Below, piece by piece: positions 1 through 14,162 of a DNA stretch of 64,000 nt (within the stretch, counting starts at the first letter, position 1; the number at the start of each line of letters is the position of its first letter). Both the position numbers and the translations under genes were made by a program. The DNA is from Owenia fusiformis (Eukaryota > Annelida > Polychaeta > Sabellida > Oweniidae). The notes beneath the pieces were generated by a model. It had not been told where the DNA came from and did not search any database. It saw only the letters and a program-made list of their open reading frames with translations. Location of the stretch: the NCBI GenBank assembly GCA_903813345.2, contig CAIIXF020000010.1, positions 8,660,337 through 8,724,336 on the forward strand. The letters are read 5' to 3'.

Positions 1-2731
1 CATATGCACATAAATAAAACCAGGTACATGCATTAGTTAAAACAGGGGATTTGACATGTGGCTTGTGAAAGCAGAATTTTCTTAATTAGGAATTATCATC
101 AATACAGTGAAATTGAATTCATGAATCAAAATGTATTTAAAAAGTGACACGTTTTTTCCATGTGTAGCAGATCTGTTTTTTTATAAAGCTGCAATTAATT
201 GATTTAATTGCGCTGGTCAAAAAAGAGATTCAAAAAAATATGTTTGAATTTCGAACTTGTCCAACGATGATTGACAGACCACAATAGTCGTATTTTCTAC
301 CTAAAAACGAAGCAAATTATCTTTTGTTCGGGTAACTTGGTTGGTGATAAAGGATCCCCTTGTTTTATTGGCCATTTCAGGCTATAAACCACATGTTCTG
401 TCAAATTAATAATTACATTTTATGGGATTTGTTTCAATGATTAAGAAAGTTGAAAATAATAGAATAATCACATCAGAATATTTCTTGTTTCTAAAACATA
501 TCCCTGGTCCACAATAATGTCTTGTTAAATTAATTTGAGGACCTTTCAATCAAGTATAAGACAATAATGTGACTGTTATGACTTCAAACCATGCCATGTT
601 GTAGATAAACTGAGGCAATAATTAGAGTACAGTATGTGCTTAACAACTCTTTTTTACAAGTCGTCGCTAGACTTTCTTAGAAAAACTGAATGAAGACTGT
701 TGTCTTGCATACCATAAACTTTGGCGGAAATTGATCTTTTGCTTAACAATGGGTGTTTTCTTAGACAGATACTTTTTGCCGATCGCAAAATGAGAATAGA
801 TGCTAAAAGGGAACAGCTGGTGTCAGTGTGTCTAAAAGCACTGGGAGGGCATGGATATTATGCAACACATGTGCTCAACACATAAGATGATGTTATAGCG
901 CATGAGATGATGTTATAGCGCATGAGATGATGTTATAGCGTGCACACTAAACTAGTGTCATTTCTTACCACTCAGTACCTTCATCGGTTTGGTGCACTAA
1001 ATGAATTATTTCAATTACATCAATCAGTATTAAACACTTCCATTTTTAGCAGGACTCTAAATTTTACTAATCAGTTCTCGTCAGCTTTTGCATATGTCAT
1101 CCTACACCACACGTCTTCCAACTGTCCCACTCGTAAAGTTAAACAAGTCATGACGCCCGTAACTTATTATGAGAAGATTGGAGATGACAATACTGTACGC
1201 CTGAATAGTGCATATGAATATACCTAAGAGAATTGTCCATTCTGCTGGTATGATTTATTTGAAAATTTGTGTACATTATTTCATTTCTCAGCTCGTCTAT
1301 ACTAACTCTTCGGAATAAAGGTTTCCACATTGATTAATTGTTATTTCATATGTTATTGCTGTTTTGAATGATCAGCCATTTGCTATCATCCAGTATCTGA
1401 ATGCACATATGATAATTAAACAATATCATGATATATGATGATATATGGAATGAAACAAGCTTATATTGAATTTCTGATTGTTTATCTCTTTGGAAACTGC
1501 GAAAATAAATACAAAATTCATTACTTTTTTACTATAACTATTTTAAAATCAAATTGTATGATCTACATTATATATCATTTTAAAGATATTTTTCTACGTT
1601 ACATGACGAGCCCGACAGGAATTTTTACACATTAAAATTTGATCCACCAATAGACTGAGAGTCAAGAACGAGGCTTGTCCAACTAAATGTATGGCTGAGT
1701 CATACGTTTGTATATAGCCTCTATTACATCTCCATACCTCGATTGTTGACTCTAATGCCATTGACATGTTTTCGCTCAATTTTTCTATAATTCACCATCT
1801 ATGAAGAGAAAATTGCTTTCCTGAATTTGTCAACATAGAGTGTTTTGACTCCCTAATCCCCTGTATACTAGCTACTACAACCAGTTAGATTGTATATGCA
1901 CCCATCACTTACAAAGAATCTAGCCGTTAAATATCTATATTCTGTATTTTGAACATATCATTTTGTATTTGAAAGAAAAATTAAAAGAACAATGCTCGAT
2001 TGAAATTATTAAAAATTTTAATTTTTAATTTGTATCCATCGTTTGAAAATGCTACTTAAGAAGTTTGTGTATTAGGGACACTACCCAGGGAGGGTGGTGT
2101 TTGTGTACCACATGGATTAATCGCTAGAAAATATGGCCTAATCGCAAATATACTCTGGGATTTTGTCAGATATTTCCATTCAGTACAACAAGTTATGTGA
2201 CACTTGTGATTTCATTGTAAATAGACAATCCGTGTATCTGCTTTGTTGGTCATACAATCTAATCCTTGTACACCCTACCTAATGATAACATCAGTATAGT
2301 GGCATCGGGCCTCACATTGAACTTTGAACAACCTATCTAATATTATACCATCAGCATAGTCAGTCCTCACATTGAATATATCTTACATTTGAAAATGTTT
2401 GTCTTGTTAAAGATATAAGCACAAAGGGCAACATAACACAACATAAAGCAACAATGGTCCTTATTCATATATTTCATATCTAGTTTGTAATTTTATTAAA
2501 AAAGAATTTATGTTTAGAATAAGACAATATACAATGAGGGCAATCTATCAATATTTTGAGTTATTTGTTTTTGTGTTTTCCTTGGCAACAAACTTTTGTT
2601 GGCTTGTTGACACTTATATTTTGTTGTACTAATTGATTTTTTCGAACATGTATTGATAGATGATAACAATATGCTAATGTTGTTTATTTCCTTATTTTCC
2701 ATTGTTGCTGCTATGGTTGCTATGGTAACAG
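1..2731. other. Non-coding sequence, probably groucho/TLE intron
   Basis: No exon was recognised here on either strand. The expected upstream Groucho exons (Q domain and the Gly/Pro-rich region) were looked for by residue pattern and not found, so they probably lie before the window. The stretch is AT-rich and holds a short 20-bp tandem repeat near 885-941. The last 56 bases before 2731 form an AG-free run after a branch-like gctaat, which is consistent with a splice acceptor at 2730-2731. Confidence 0.5.
885..941. repeat. 20-bp tandem repeat, about 3 copies
   Basis: The unit gatgatgttatagcgcatga is repeated almost perfectly three times. It is a small local tandem repeat with no coding meaning. 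Confidence 0.8.
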
Positions 2732-2760
2732 AAAGGGAAGAGCGAGAAAGAGAACGCCAT
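2732..2760 (+). CDS. TLE: Tentative small groucho/TLE exon (29 nt)
   Basis: A candidate 29-nt exon ends at cat|gtaagt in phase 0 and reads a charged Arg/Glu run (REERERERH). It would join in frame to exon 21640, which begins RSSASPNDRDKY. Groucho proteins carry a charged Lys/Arg/Asp/Glu stretch just before that point, so content and phase both fit. The acceptor is gtaacag at 2725-2731, preceded by 56 bases without AG, a pyrimidine-rich tract and a branch-like gctaat. The open frame does continue upstream, but into a hydrophobic run unlike Groucho. Doubt remains because purine-rich repeats can produce such a run by chance. Confidence 0.45.
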
Positions 2761-5687
2761 GTAAGTATTTATATGATTTTATTTCTGGCACACACAAACA
2801 CACACACATATTACAGGATACATATTCCACACTAGATACATATTCCACACTAGATACACACTTTAGAGATTACAACAGTGAGGTTAGGACTCATCACAAT
2901 ATGAAACAAATCAATGAAAGCACGATCGAAACTGAAATGGTTATTGCAAAGATTTTTCAAGTGGTTACTTGAAGGAAAGATTCCATTTCAAGATTATGGA
3001 AGATATTAGCTCCATTAGGTTTGAACAAAGGAATGGATATAGTTGGCATATCAAGGATCACTCGGTGGACACTTGGCTGGGAGACTCTTTGCTTAAGGAG
3101 GAAGCTAATTGGCTCGTGAGTAAAGATAGAAACTGTGTCCCAGATGGCAGATGGAATAGAAAGACCTCCCTTGCTAGGGGAATTGGGTTCCTAAATTTTG
3201 TTCATAGTTGTTATATTGATATACTGTCATAAGTGTGCCTTTATGGTCTGGTTTTGAAACTGAATGAAGTTGACTGATAATCCGGATTCAGCTTGAAGAA
3301 AAATGCCTAGTATTTTGGATGAGCCTTAATGTGTTTTGAAAGGGCCTTGATTGGCCTCCAGTTGGGCTGTTAGTTTAATCTTGCCTCAAGTGGGCCTATA
3401 ATAGCAAAGAACAATCTATTAAAGCACAATACAATACACTTTACCATATGATCACATATCTCCCCTTTCACTACCTTGATGACATCTCTGTGCATGCACT
3501 TCGGAGATCAGCTTTGATCATTAAATTTAAGGTATTTATGATATTTGCTAATCATTATGAAAAATCGAGAGTGTTATAGATACAGGTACTTCATTTCTTC
3601 TTTCTCTTACATTATGCTCCATTATCCTTTATCCCCACTATCCAGTGCACTGCAATTATGAGTTGGCCAAGGAAACAAAACTTTTCCTGGTGGATATATA
3701 TGAGTTCACTGACTGAGTTTTTCACATACACTCTCCTTCATAAATTTGGCAACTGGTTAAAATCTATTAATGTTTGAATCTTTATTTTGAGTCTTTATTA
3801 CAGTAGTTCAGAAGATTATGACTTTGAGGGATTTTTCAAATCACCAAACATAAGCAGGCTTTAATACTTTAACTTAAGGAGGGGGGTGTAGTTCATTGTT
3901 TTGGTAAAGTTTGTCAAATGTAGGCCAGGTCTTACTGTATCATTATTATAAAAAGATTCATCAGCCAATCTGCAGTAGAATACATTACTGAAATATTCAA
4001 AAATTATCTTAATTCAATGAATTTAATTGCTTGGATCAAACGATATTTGGGAGTCGAGCCTTCTGAAATGTATATATTGCCATATATTGTACAAGTAGAT
4101 GCAGTATGAATTTTGAATATTACGTACAAATTATCACTATATCATATAATGAAAATAGCATCCTACGCTCACGCTGGTACATTATGGGGCCGTTGCTCTC
4201 ATATTTTAGCAGTGTAGTGCAACCTTTACTATTTATTTCCACTCAACATAATTACAAACCTCTACTAAATACATGAATGATATTTTTGAAGACAACCTTG
4301 CCTTGCCTTTGAGAACATTTGGAATCATTTAGTAATCCAAAATAATATTCATGGAAGCATTGTGGGATTCACAGGCCTTACTATTCCTTTGAATAGACAA
4401 GCATTAGATGATGCGGGGCTCTGGTAAATCAAGGGAGTGTCTGTTACAAAGTTGTAATTATTAATTTTAGGTTTAGACTACTTAGCATTGTCTAATTAAC
4501 AGGTTGAGTGTTTTAAATGTTATATTATGTTATGTTCTGTTAAGTCCCCACGCAACAGCTGATGAATGTGTCTAGGTTTTTCTAATGTTCAGCGATTCTA
4601 TTGTCTCTCATTGTTATTATAAAATCATATTACTTCCATGGATTTGTAGTGTCACTATGATGCAGTTCGAAAATCCTGTCCAAGTCCAATAGACTAGAGA
4701 AGTACTGGGTGACACTGTTCAGTGGAACTAATTGCTGAAAGTTGACGAACAAGAATACATGTAGATAAAAATTGTGGATCGTGAAGTTAAAGAGTCAATG
4801 CCTGTCTGTAATATATGCACATCAGATGTCCTTGTTTGGCTATCCATTAGTGACAATGAAATTGGAAAGGACCAAAACAGCGAGGTTTCATGACTTATCC
4901 AAACATTTTAAGTTTTCAAGTTGAAGTTCTTGGTTTGTTAAACAGTTCAAATACTTCTTGGAATGCTCTGGTGTTAGTGTAATGCCCTAACGTGTCTAAG
5001 TGGACTATTTTACAGCTTTCAAGAGTTGTGTAGGATTACCATTGTTTGTTAAGTGAGTGAAGTGGTTCTAAAGCACTAAACAAATCAGCTTTGCCTTTTG
5101 GGGTAATTTCAAAACTCTCATCTGTATAGCAAAGCGTGATAGTCCTATATTGATCTGGGGTGCAAGTCTCTCAAAATTCTCTTGAATATAATTTTAGAGT
5201 TTTAGAAACTCTGTGTTTTTGCTCATTATTCACTGCACTGGAAATGATAATTTTAAAGCTTGGTCTCCTCATTCTTTTTCTGGCCAGTCTTGTGATTCTT
5301 GTTATAGGCCTGTTCTGTAGAAGCATATTTTGCAGGGAATCCCATGTTGTATTTGTGTTTAGACTCAAGGGCTGGTTTATCTCAAAGCAGGAATGCTAAC
5401 ATGAGTTGATACACCTCAAGTAAGAAAAGTTGACTGTAGCCTAATCTTGTAAACAATCCTACCGGCCCCCAACCATGATGCCAACCTCTGCCAAATGAAA
5501 TCCATTTGAAAAGTAGAGGAACTCATATATTCAGTATACATACACTGTGCATAATGTACTGACATTGGGTTATTGACAGTTCCATTGATATCATCCAGCT
5601 TTACAGTGTGTTTGCTGGCCAGTCACCTCTCCATGGTAAAATGGATATTGAAGACATTTTAAGGTAGTAGACCTTTATCATTCTGAT

Positions 5688-5764
5688 ACTCATAGCATAT
5701 TTCTGTTTCACCTGAAACATCTCAGGGCTGAGAAGAATTGCGGTGTCATGTTTTATCATGATGG
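5688..5764 (+). repeat. Dispersed repeat copy 1 (about 77 bp)
   Basis: The segment with catag-cat-tttctgtttcacc, followed by gaaacatctc, is closely matched by 10308-10383 in the same orientation. It is an interspersed repeat with no coding potential, and I do not recognise the family. Confidence 0.7.
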
Positions 5765-6352
5765 ACCTTTATGTTCTCAATGACCCAATGACCAGACTGC
5801 TTTGTTGTTCTGAATGATTGAGTCATTAGGATGACCACTGCAAGGTAATGGTTGCATTTATCAACAATCAGCCCAAGGCATGGTGCCAGAATTGTTGAAT
5901 ATCATAATAACCCTACAAGGGAGATCAATAATAGGACGAAAACCTTGTCACTAATTGCACATGTTGAAAAAACAAATATCAAAAACATTTGCTAGTTTGC
6001 ATTTGTAATTTTACGTATGTTAATGATACATAAAGGTTTTAATTACGCTTATTTCACAATCAGATTGATCAGTCTATCATTCAGCTTGGTGGATAATGTA
6101 ATAATGGTTACATTATTTCCAGAATTGAATTGACCTTTTCCCATTTGCTATCATGTAAATAGATCTAAGCCAACTTTGATGGTGTTTATAACTATGCTCA
6201 GTTTTTCAGATAATTTACAACATAGATATATTGTTGCTTAGGATTATGGTATTTTTCAGAGACCCTAATTTAAATGCTATGTCATTATATGTTACGATAT
6301 ATTGGGGGCTTTATATATTTTAAAGTAGTCTCGCTACAAGCCCTTATGACAA

Positions 6353-6382
6353 GGGATCACAGGGGCTTGAAGTTAGACTAAT
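6353..6382. repeat. Dispersed repeat, inverted partner of 9959-9983
   Basis: The core tcacaggggcttgaag, followed by ttagacta, is the near reverse complement of tagtctagcttcaagcccctgtga at 9959-9983, about 3.6 kb away. They are two fragments of the same unknown interspersed repeat. Confidence 0.6.
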
Positions 6383-7919
6383 TTTAAAGCTCTACTTATA
6401 TATTCTTAGGGCTCTAAACATTCTCAAGGTCCCATGCATCCTTGAGGCTCTATCTTGCTTTATGGCTTAATTATTCTCAAGGCTCTAATTTTGAGGCTCT
6501 GCATACTCTAGAGGGTCACCTTCATATTAACAGTATTACTATATATTCTCATTATTAATTTTTTTTTGTGGTGGGAATTGATGACCAGGAATCTATTGAA
6601 TAAATGTTTTCCAAGAGTCTGATTATGTCAAGAATTAAAGGTAGTCGTGGGATAATTGGTAAATACGGTTGCTACCAGCTTACAGGTTCAGTCATATCAT
6701 ATTATATTCTATATGTCTATTAGTCATGTCTAAATTATACAGTCTGTCAGTTATTAAAATATGAACACTAATAATATCATGAAATAATTTGATACATGAT
6801 GTACTCTTATTGCTTTTTCGATAATGGTAGGCATATAATCATTATTATAAGTCTGTTGTAGTGGACTAATCTATGTTATGAACCATATGTATGTCAGTAA
6901 ATATGATGCTAACTAGCCTTATTACTAATGATTTTGATATATATACAAATATTGAGTTCATATTCTCTTACTGAAATTGAAATTTTCAGTTATATCAGGT
7001 TTGCATATGCAATGTAATATAAAGCAGGATGAGCCGTAAAATAGGACACTTTGTGTCCTCCTCAAAAATATTTTAGATAATTTCTTATACTTATTGTGTT
7101 TATACTTAAACATTTGGACTGTAAAACGATTAATACATTATCATATTGTATCCTCTATCCCAATTTGTTTAGCCGTAATTGCAAGTTTTCATTATGGTGT
7201 AATAATTTAGAAAAATATATGGGTACATATTAGGGGTATCATATTAGCTAGTATTGAAATCAACCATCGTGTAATGTGGGACCCCTAGTACATATTTCTT
7301 GTCCATTTAGAAAATACCAACTGGGCTAGCAAGAGTATGTCGAGAAAGTTGTAGATGTAGTGCTGGTGTACATCGCTTCCTTACATCAGGATGAACATGC
7401 TGGAGCTACTAAATTAGAATCAGCCAAATGTTTTTTACTCTATGAGGGGTCATCTCCAATGCCTTGTATAATATCATTTCATATCATAGCTAGAGTATCC
7501 TTGTACTCATTGACTCTAGGTTATTATAACTCTAGTTTTACGTCCAGAATATTGAGTTAGATTTGTGGTAATGAGTTTTGCATCGCACGTTCAATGTCGT
7601 TGTTTCATTCTGAACAGTGATTGTTGCCGATTTGGCATTTTTGAGTTGTGCCCTGTTGAGTCTATGCTATCATGATGCGGAACAGGGGTGATCTTCTATC
7701 TATACATGCTTGGAGAATTTCAAACATCTTCTCTGATCCCGTTAAATCATATCGCCTGGTGATATCGGCTAAAACATCACTGTACCCACTCTAGATATAA
7801 TTACCTTTACCTTGCCGACCCTTGCTATCAAGTAAAACTGTTATGAACATTTTCTGTATAAAACAACAAGATCAGGAAGTGCAGCCATCAGAAGGCAATG
7901 AATGTCATTGTGGTGAACC

Positions 7920-8048
7920 ATCGTGTCTCCTTCAAGTTACCATGATGGCTCCTTCAAGTTATCATGGCATCTCCTTAAGGTTACATTGGTGTCTCCTTCG
8001 AGTTACCATGGTATTTCCTTAAAGTTACCGTGGTGGCTTTTTCAAGTT
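7920..8048. repeat. 22-25 bp tandem repeat, about 6 degenerate copies
   Basis: The unit is approximately tctccttcaagttaccatgg with substitutions between copies. Short overlapping open frames here simply translate the repeat and are not genes. Confidence 0.8.
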
Positions 8049-8918
8049 CAGAGGAGTAAGGAGTATCAGACGCAGAATGATTCAAAGCACAATAAGAAAT
8101 GTAAATCATGTATTGGGAGGGTTGATATTTAAAATCCTATTTTGTGTTCTATATCAAGAAAATGTTGCATTAATTAGTTTTTCAGTGAGACACTCATGTC
8201 CATGGGGCATGTCAATACAAAGCGTAAACCCGCTCCCTCAAATGTCTCAAAAAGTTCAAACTTGGGGATATGGCTCATTAATATGATTGAGAAAATGCAC
8301 CTTGGATACAAAGGAGTGTTTTTATTCCTGCGTGATGATCTTGAAATGAAGAGATTGAGTCTTTCATCTTTGTATTTCCTACTTGTGAAATAGACATATG
8401 GCCAGGGTTTCAGTGATGTCTCTGTGACTACTCATAACATGAGAGCCTCCCCAGGATAGACCCTGACATAGGAGTCTAATTATGCTCATCCCATCCTCTG
8501 TCCTTGGGCTATTGTCATATTTCCAACACAGTCATGTTCTATGTCATATATTCCTTGCGCTTGTGCATCAAGCATCATTCTGCTTCTTCTGTAGTGTATT
8601 TACATCCTTATCCATCAAGGTTTTACTCGTGACTGAAGGAATATTCCAGTTTAAGTATACTTTTATTAATATTAACATCCGAAAGTGGTCACTTTGTCCT
8701 GAGTCAGTGCCTATCTGGAGATTGTTCACTCTTGCTCAAATGTTTCAGATGAAAGAGGAAGTTTATAAAGTAAGTTTTGCCTCGAGTTATACCTATGCTT
8801 TAAGGACGCCATCACAACTAATTTTCTCCAACTTGGAACCTGGAAGTGTTTCAGTTTTCATATTTTTCAGGTATGAGTATATGAAAGAGTCTGGTGGAAG
8901 TATATTCAAGGAATTGTA

Positions 8919-9021
8919 ACATGTAGGTAACTTTTAACATAGTACTATAGGTTACTTATAACACATATTGTATGTAACTTATAATATGTAGGCAACTCAT
9001 AACTTAATGTTGGTAACTTGA
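8919..9021. repeat. Degenerate about 26-bp tandem repeat
   Basis: Four loose copies of a unit resembling taggtaacttataacat. Weakly conserved. Confidence 0.55.
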
Positions 9022-9958
9022 AGATTTCAGATTACCCCCTCCCCATTTGTTTGCACATGTATGATGAATCTCTGATGGTACATTTTCACAGCATCTTTTT
9101 GCAGTAAAAGGTGTAGGGGTGCTGTGTTTAGCTGATGTGTTGAATTACAGACTTGTAAAAGCCATTTGGTGTTTGAGGCGCTGTTTACAAGAGCTAGTTG
9201 ATTTGTGTATCTGTTCCGGACATGATGATAGGCCCAGAGCATCCTTTGCCTCTTGTTTCCAACTAGAGCTAGTTTCTCAATTTGAAAGTAATTTAGCATT
9301 AGACTAAAATAGACTCTTAAGATAACTATACCTATGGTTTTATTGGTTTATTTAAGGAACAAGAAACTGAGTTGCCGAAGCTATGATATTTAAAAAACCA
9401 ATTGACATTGACCTAGTTTTCTTTATCAATGGGGTCTGTGGAGAATGAAAGTGAAACCACAAGGAGACATAATAAAGAATTCTAGACATTGATCGGGCAA
9501 GCATTTCCAGTAAGGAAAATGAATTTCCCTTTCAACATTGTGGAATAGTACGGCATACAACTAATAGTAAAAGAAACAGAACCTGCATTCATTCACATCC
9601 ACTTCACAGGTCGTAGGTTGAATCTCCATTTTGGCTTATCATTGAACATATGAGGAATAATATTGAGTTGTTTTGCTGAGCTATGACTTGACTGTTTCAA
9701 GTTGTTTGCTGGGAGGAACATGGTGCAGATTGTGTGTGTGTGATTGTTTTCTCAAGCCAAGTAGCTGGCTGCTATATTATCCCCCAACTGAAGTTGTTAT
9801 CTGTAGTCTGTCAGCAACCTTATCTCTTCCTTTCCCTACCACAATTCCAGGCTTTGCAGGCTCATAGAGGGCAGTTGCGGAAACAACCACTGAAACAAGC
9901 CTGGGGCTAGAGGTTGTTTAGAATCAGGGCTGAGATTTAGCTAGTCTTGTATGAAACC

Positions 9959-9983
9959 CTAGTCTAGCTTCAAGCCCCTGTGA
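9959..9983. repeat. Dispersed repeat, inverted partner of 6353-6382
   Basis: Reverse-complement match to the core of 6353-6382. It sits in a C/G-run-rich stretch (9980-10040) and looks like a fragment of an unclassified mobile element. Confidence 0.55.
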
Positions 9984-10307
9984 CCCCCCTCCCACTTCTC
10001 GACTACACACCTTCTGTATATGTGTAGTAGGGGGTGGGGGGTGCCTGCAAAGACTTGTATCTAGACTAATGAAACCCTTACACCCTACACCATATTCTCT
10101 AAATCTTGTACTGACTGAGTTATAGAGAGAATGTGGGTATATAGGGGCTTGGTGCAGTACTAAGATATGGCCAGGAAGTGGCACTATACTGTGGTGAATG
10201 ATTCAAATGTAACCAAGCTGTTACATCCCCTAGTACACCAAGGTTCATTGACCAAGAGACAAATAGGTCAAAAGAGAAAGATAGGTCCCACCAAAGGTCA
10301 TTGTGAA

Positions 10308-10383
10308 ACTCATAGCATCTTTCTGTTTCACCTGAAACATCTCGGGGATGAGAAGATTTAAGATGTCATGGTTTATCATGATG
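10308..10383 (+). repeat. Dispersed repeat copy 2 (about 76 bp)
   Basis: Close match to 5688-5764 in the same orientation, differing at scattered positions, so an older interspersed family rather than a recent local duplication. Confidence 0.7.
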
Positions 10384-12831
10384 CCAAAGGTACTGATGCT
10401 CCTCTTATATATTTGGTATTTGGAAATGTTCTTGGCACAGATGAGATAGTATTGTACTGATAGATCATTAGGCCCACATGGCCTGGCCATATTTCAACCC
10501 AAAGAACATTGTGTTTATTTTAGGTACAGCCGGGTAAAATTAGTGCCAGGAAATGTTTGCAATCACTCTACAGGCTGGTGAAGTATTCCCTCTATGTATA
10601 CCAGCCCAGAATTATGCATGCTGTATTTGCAGACCAAGAAGAAGGGCCCCAAGGTTTTTAGATTTTGAGCCTGAAAATGGGCCTAGTGCTGACAAAAGAC
10701 CTAATAAAAGAAGGTTTGATAGATCAGTATACCGCTTGCCATATATCATATATTTTATATGTTTCATTTTGCTACAACAGGATGTTTGTGATAAGTGCAT
10801 TTAGAAGGAGATGATACTTATGAGTCATTTTATCCTATTTCTTTTGTGGAATTGTAAATTCAATGAAAATATTAAGCTCGTGTCACTATTTAGTTCTCCC
10901 ATATAGTATAATGATAACAGTAATAAGCGAAAGGACGAGTTATGTTGAGATGAGATATGGACTTGGCATTCTCTACCATCAGTCCATATATGTAATGTTT
11001 TCAGATACTGAATTCATAATGTGAATTTTGCTTGATATCATATAGAATATTCCTTGTTTGTATGATCACATAGTGCTGTGTTAATAACTGCTATGCTAGT
11101 TGAAGCAAGCATGTAGCTCTTCTATGTGGTTTCACTGTTACTCTCTGATTGGTTAGACTCTTATTGCTCCTAGCCAATACAAACATTCCTAATCAGCTTC
11201 CAAGTTGCCTATAGTATCGACTGCCACTAGTTTGATATCTAGTGCCAGATGTTGTCACTAGAGGCAGCACTAGCTGGGATGAGTAGCAAAAAGATCATCA
11301 TGTAATGTCTAGATTTCCAGATGATGTTTGAATGGTGTTTATATTAGAGCAAGACTGAAGATAATTTCAAATCTGTTCAGCATCTTCCAGCTATAATTGT
11401 GGGGTTTGTTCAGATTGTTCAGGTTAAGATCTCACACATTGGACAGGAGGTACTTCCCTCCCATGTTCTATGTCACATGATCGAATTCTTGCCATTGGTA
11501 TTGAAGGAACATGACCAGAATATATCATCATGGGATTGTGATTACTCCTTTGCATCCTTGGTCCAAGGATATTTCACTCCATTCCATGGATTGAGAAATA
11601 AGTGAAGCCCTTTGAATGAAGGATCATTCCTTCGTGCTGATGTATATCAACCATATATTGAGTCTGATTTTGGATTTGTGTACCCAAAATGGAGTTCCAA
11701 AAATATATTTATGCCTGTATATGGTATGGTCGTCATAGAAAAAAATATTGAGAAACCTGATACATTTACCTTCAGATCTATTGATATCAGAAAGAATTAA
11801 AACTCTTTCTAATTGACTGCATCGGTATTTTTTAAACAACATCTTTTGTTTTAATTTTTAAAATATCCTTTGAATTTGTATTGTATTTGACCTAGATTGT
11901 CATGGTTGACCTGGTTGATTCCATAGTTATGTAGATGAGAAAATGAACAACAAAATTCAAATTATATTTTGATCATTTTCTGTTAGGAAGATAAACATGT
12001 TAAAATCTCGTTATTAGTCTACTATGGCACATTGTTTTTTATTAGCTAGAATAGCGGCATAATTAGATAGCTGTGATCAATGTATCCACAGGCACGGCAC
12101 GTCTCGCTAACTTCTGTAATAGAATAAATGTCAGCCAGATAACGTATTATCTTTTCAATTGAGGAAAAGCAACTTTTTATCCAGATGCCCCATGTTGGAC
12201 TCAAATTGAATAAAAAAGAAGTAAGCGTTATTTGATTTCACAAAGATTAGCTTGATTTACATTCTGGCCCCAACTTCTCTCGTTAAAGGTTATTGTCGAT
12301 TTTCCAATAGCAGCTTGGATAAAATGTCGACATATCATGTTGCAGATCTTTTCATGTGGTTAAGTGATTGAGTAAAAAACATTTACAAATGTTTGTTAGA
12401 TTTCTATGACTGACTTCCTATGAATATTTTGACAAAGAAATGAATATCAGAATGCTCATGATTGGTTGATAAATATTACAACATGGTTGCACCTTTTAGA
12501 AATACATGTATCATAACTTTTAAAATGTAAATACATGTTAACATCATATGAAGCTCTCCTTTACAGATATGAAACCAAACAATTGGAAAAACGTAGATAA
12601 ATTAAGAATATGCTTTATTGTGTCTAGTTGAAGAAGCCTTGGGGTTTGCATTTACCAGGGTTACACAAAAAATAAATATATTTTAACAAAAGGGGTAATA
12701 ATGCTTTTGGAGTCTGTCCTTCCAAAAAATTATTAAAGTAGTTTATGAAAATTATGCAATAGAAAAATAATAGAGAAAAACAATGGGAACCAATGATATA
12801 ACATATTAGACCTGTCTTTGATTTCTGATCA

Positions 12832-12890
12832 GCTAATGCATTGATACATCAACTAATGCATTGATACATCAACTAATGCATTGATGAAGT
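12832..12890. repeat. 20-bp tandem repeat, about 3 copies
   Basis: The unit ctaatgcattgatacatcaa is repeated nearly perfectly. Confidence 0.85.
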
Positions 12891-13249
12891 GCACTGATGT
12901 GTTGTCTTCTCTCAGGCCCTGGACTCTATTCATAATCAAATTTCATCTTGAAGCAATTTAAAAATATTCATTCATATTTCTTCCACCTTCATCTACAGTC
13001 TGGTGATTCAGTATAATGCATTTATATATATAGATAATTAACTTTGTTGTATAAGAGGCGTGACTGATCACCAATACACAAGCCAGAAGCCTAAGGGCCA
13101 TATCATGTGTAATCAGGCTTTGAAGTCCCCTATGATGCAGCTGTAATATCTCCTCAAGTGTTTGGGACATTACAATGCCATTGGCATTTATTTGTGTAGC
13201 TGTTTCAAAAATTAATATTCTTGAGGAAGGTTCTAAGGACAGACACCTC

Positions 13250-13335
13250 CCACAAGTAGGTGCTATCTGTATGATTATTAGAATTAAGGACAGAGGGGGG
13301 GGGGTGCTATCTGTATTAGAATTAAGGACAGAGGT
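13250..13335. repeat. Short tandem duplication with a G run
   Basis: The segment ggtgctatctgtat, followed by tagaattaaggacagag, occurs twice, with a partial third start and a G homopolymer between copies. Confidence 0.65.
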
Positions 13336-13766
13336 GCTGGGGGTGTGGGTGTAGGGGGAGGATATGAGACAGACATTGACATCATGGTTAATTTATTTTC
13401 AATGCTTTTTAGGAGAACTTCATCTAAAACTCTTTGAATAAAAGATATTCCTTTGATCCAGTCTTACCCTATCAGAAAAAGTCCATCCGCCAACCCAATC
13501 ATATTTACAGTCACAGTTATGTGTTCATAAGTAACCGGCATTTATGTCACATTTAAAATCATATATGAAAGGTCATGACAGCTACTTTTGGAATACAATA
13601 CAGGCTTTAGAATCTTGGTCCATCAATGTATTTAAATAATATTTTTTATTGCATACTGGTAGATCATTGTGTCATCACACATTTCATTTTCTAAGTCACC
13701 TGCGTTTGACATAGTTTCTGATTGACAACCAGTTTGATCTCCGGGCCCCATGGTGTTCAACTGTGC

Positions 13767-14089
13767 ATGAGCACTGGCGGATATGGGGGGGGGGCCCAGG
13801 GGCCCGGCCCCCCCCCCCCCCTTGGGTGGGCCCAGAAAAAAAAATTGTGCCCAAAAAAAAATTTGAGCCTAAAAAGTAGGCCTTTTTGGTCATAAATTGG
13901 CCTTGTAAGGCCTTATTTGTTAATTTTAGGCCAAATTTTGAAGAAAATGGCCCTCAAAATTTCAAAATTTGGACCCACTTTTGGGTTTATGGGGCCCAAA
14001 ATTTTTTTACGCGCAAGCGCGGACGTTTTTTTCTCAGACCACAAGTTGGGCCCCCCCCCTTGTTGGTTCCCAGATCCGCCCCTGATGAG
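13767..14089. mobile_element. Non-autonomous inverted-repeat element, GGCGGAT family (copy 1)
   Basis: It starts cactggcggat and ends gatccgcccctg, which are imperfect inverted repeats of each other. The flanks carry a possible 5-bp target duplication (atgag on both sides). The interior has C and A homopolymers and the phrase gggcccaaaa repeated. A second copy lies at 52131-52333 with the same termini and interior phrases. No transposase is encoded. The termini resemble hAT-type MITEs known from many marine invertebrates, but the 5-bp duplication does not prove that class. Confidence 0.75.
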
Positions 14090-14097
14090 TACTATTA

Positions 14098-14162
14098 ACT
14101 GTGCATGGCCACTGCTAACTGTGCATGACCACTGCTTACTGTGCATGTCTACTGCTAACTGT
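14098..14162. repeat. About 21-bp tandem repeat, 3 copies
   Basis: The unit actgtgcatgnccactgcta is repeated three times directly beside the mobile element ending at 14089. Confidence 0.75.

Noticed and set aside
2653-2731. Open frame extending the tentative groucho exon upstream (MLMLFISLFSIVAAMV...)
   Set aside because: The hydrophobic stretch is unlike any Groucho region. The same bases make a good pyrimidine tract and AG-free zone, so they are read as intron.
8482-8919. 145-codon open frame inside the long groucho intron
   Set aside because: No domain, no family resemblance and no splice or promoter context; chance frame.
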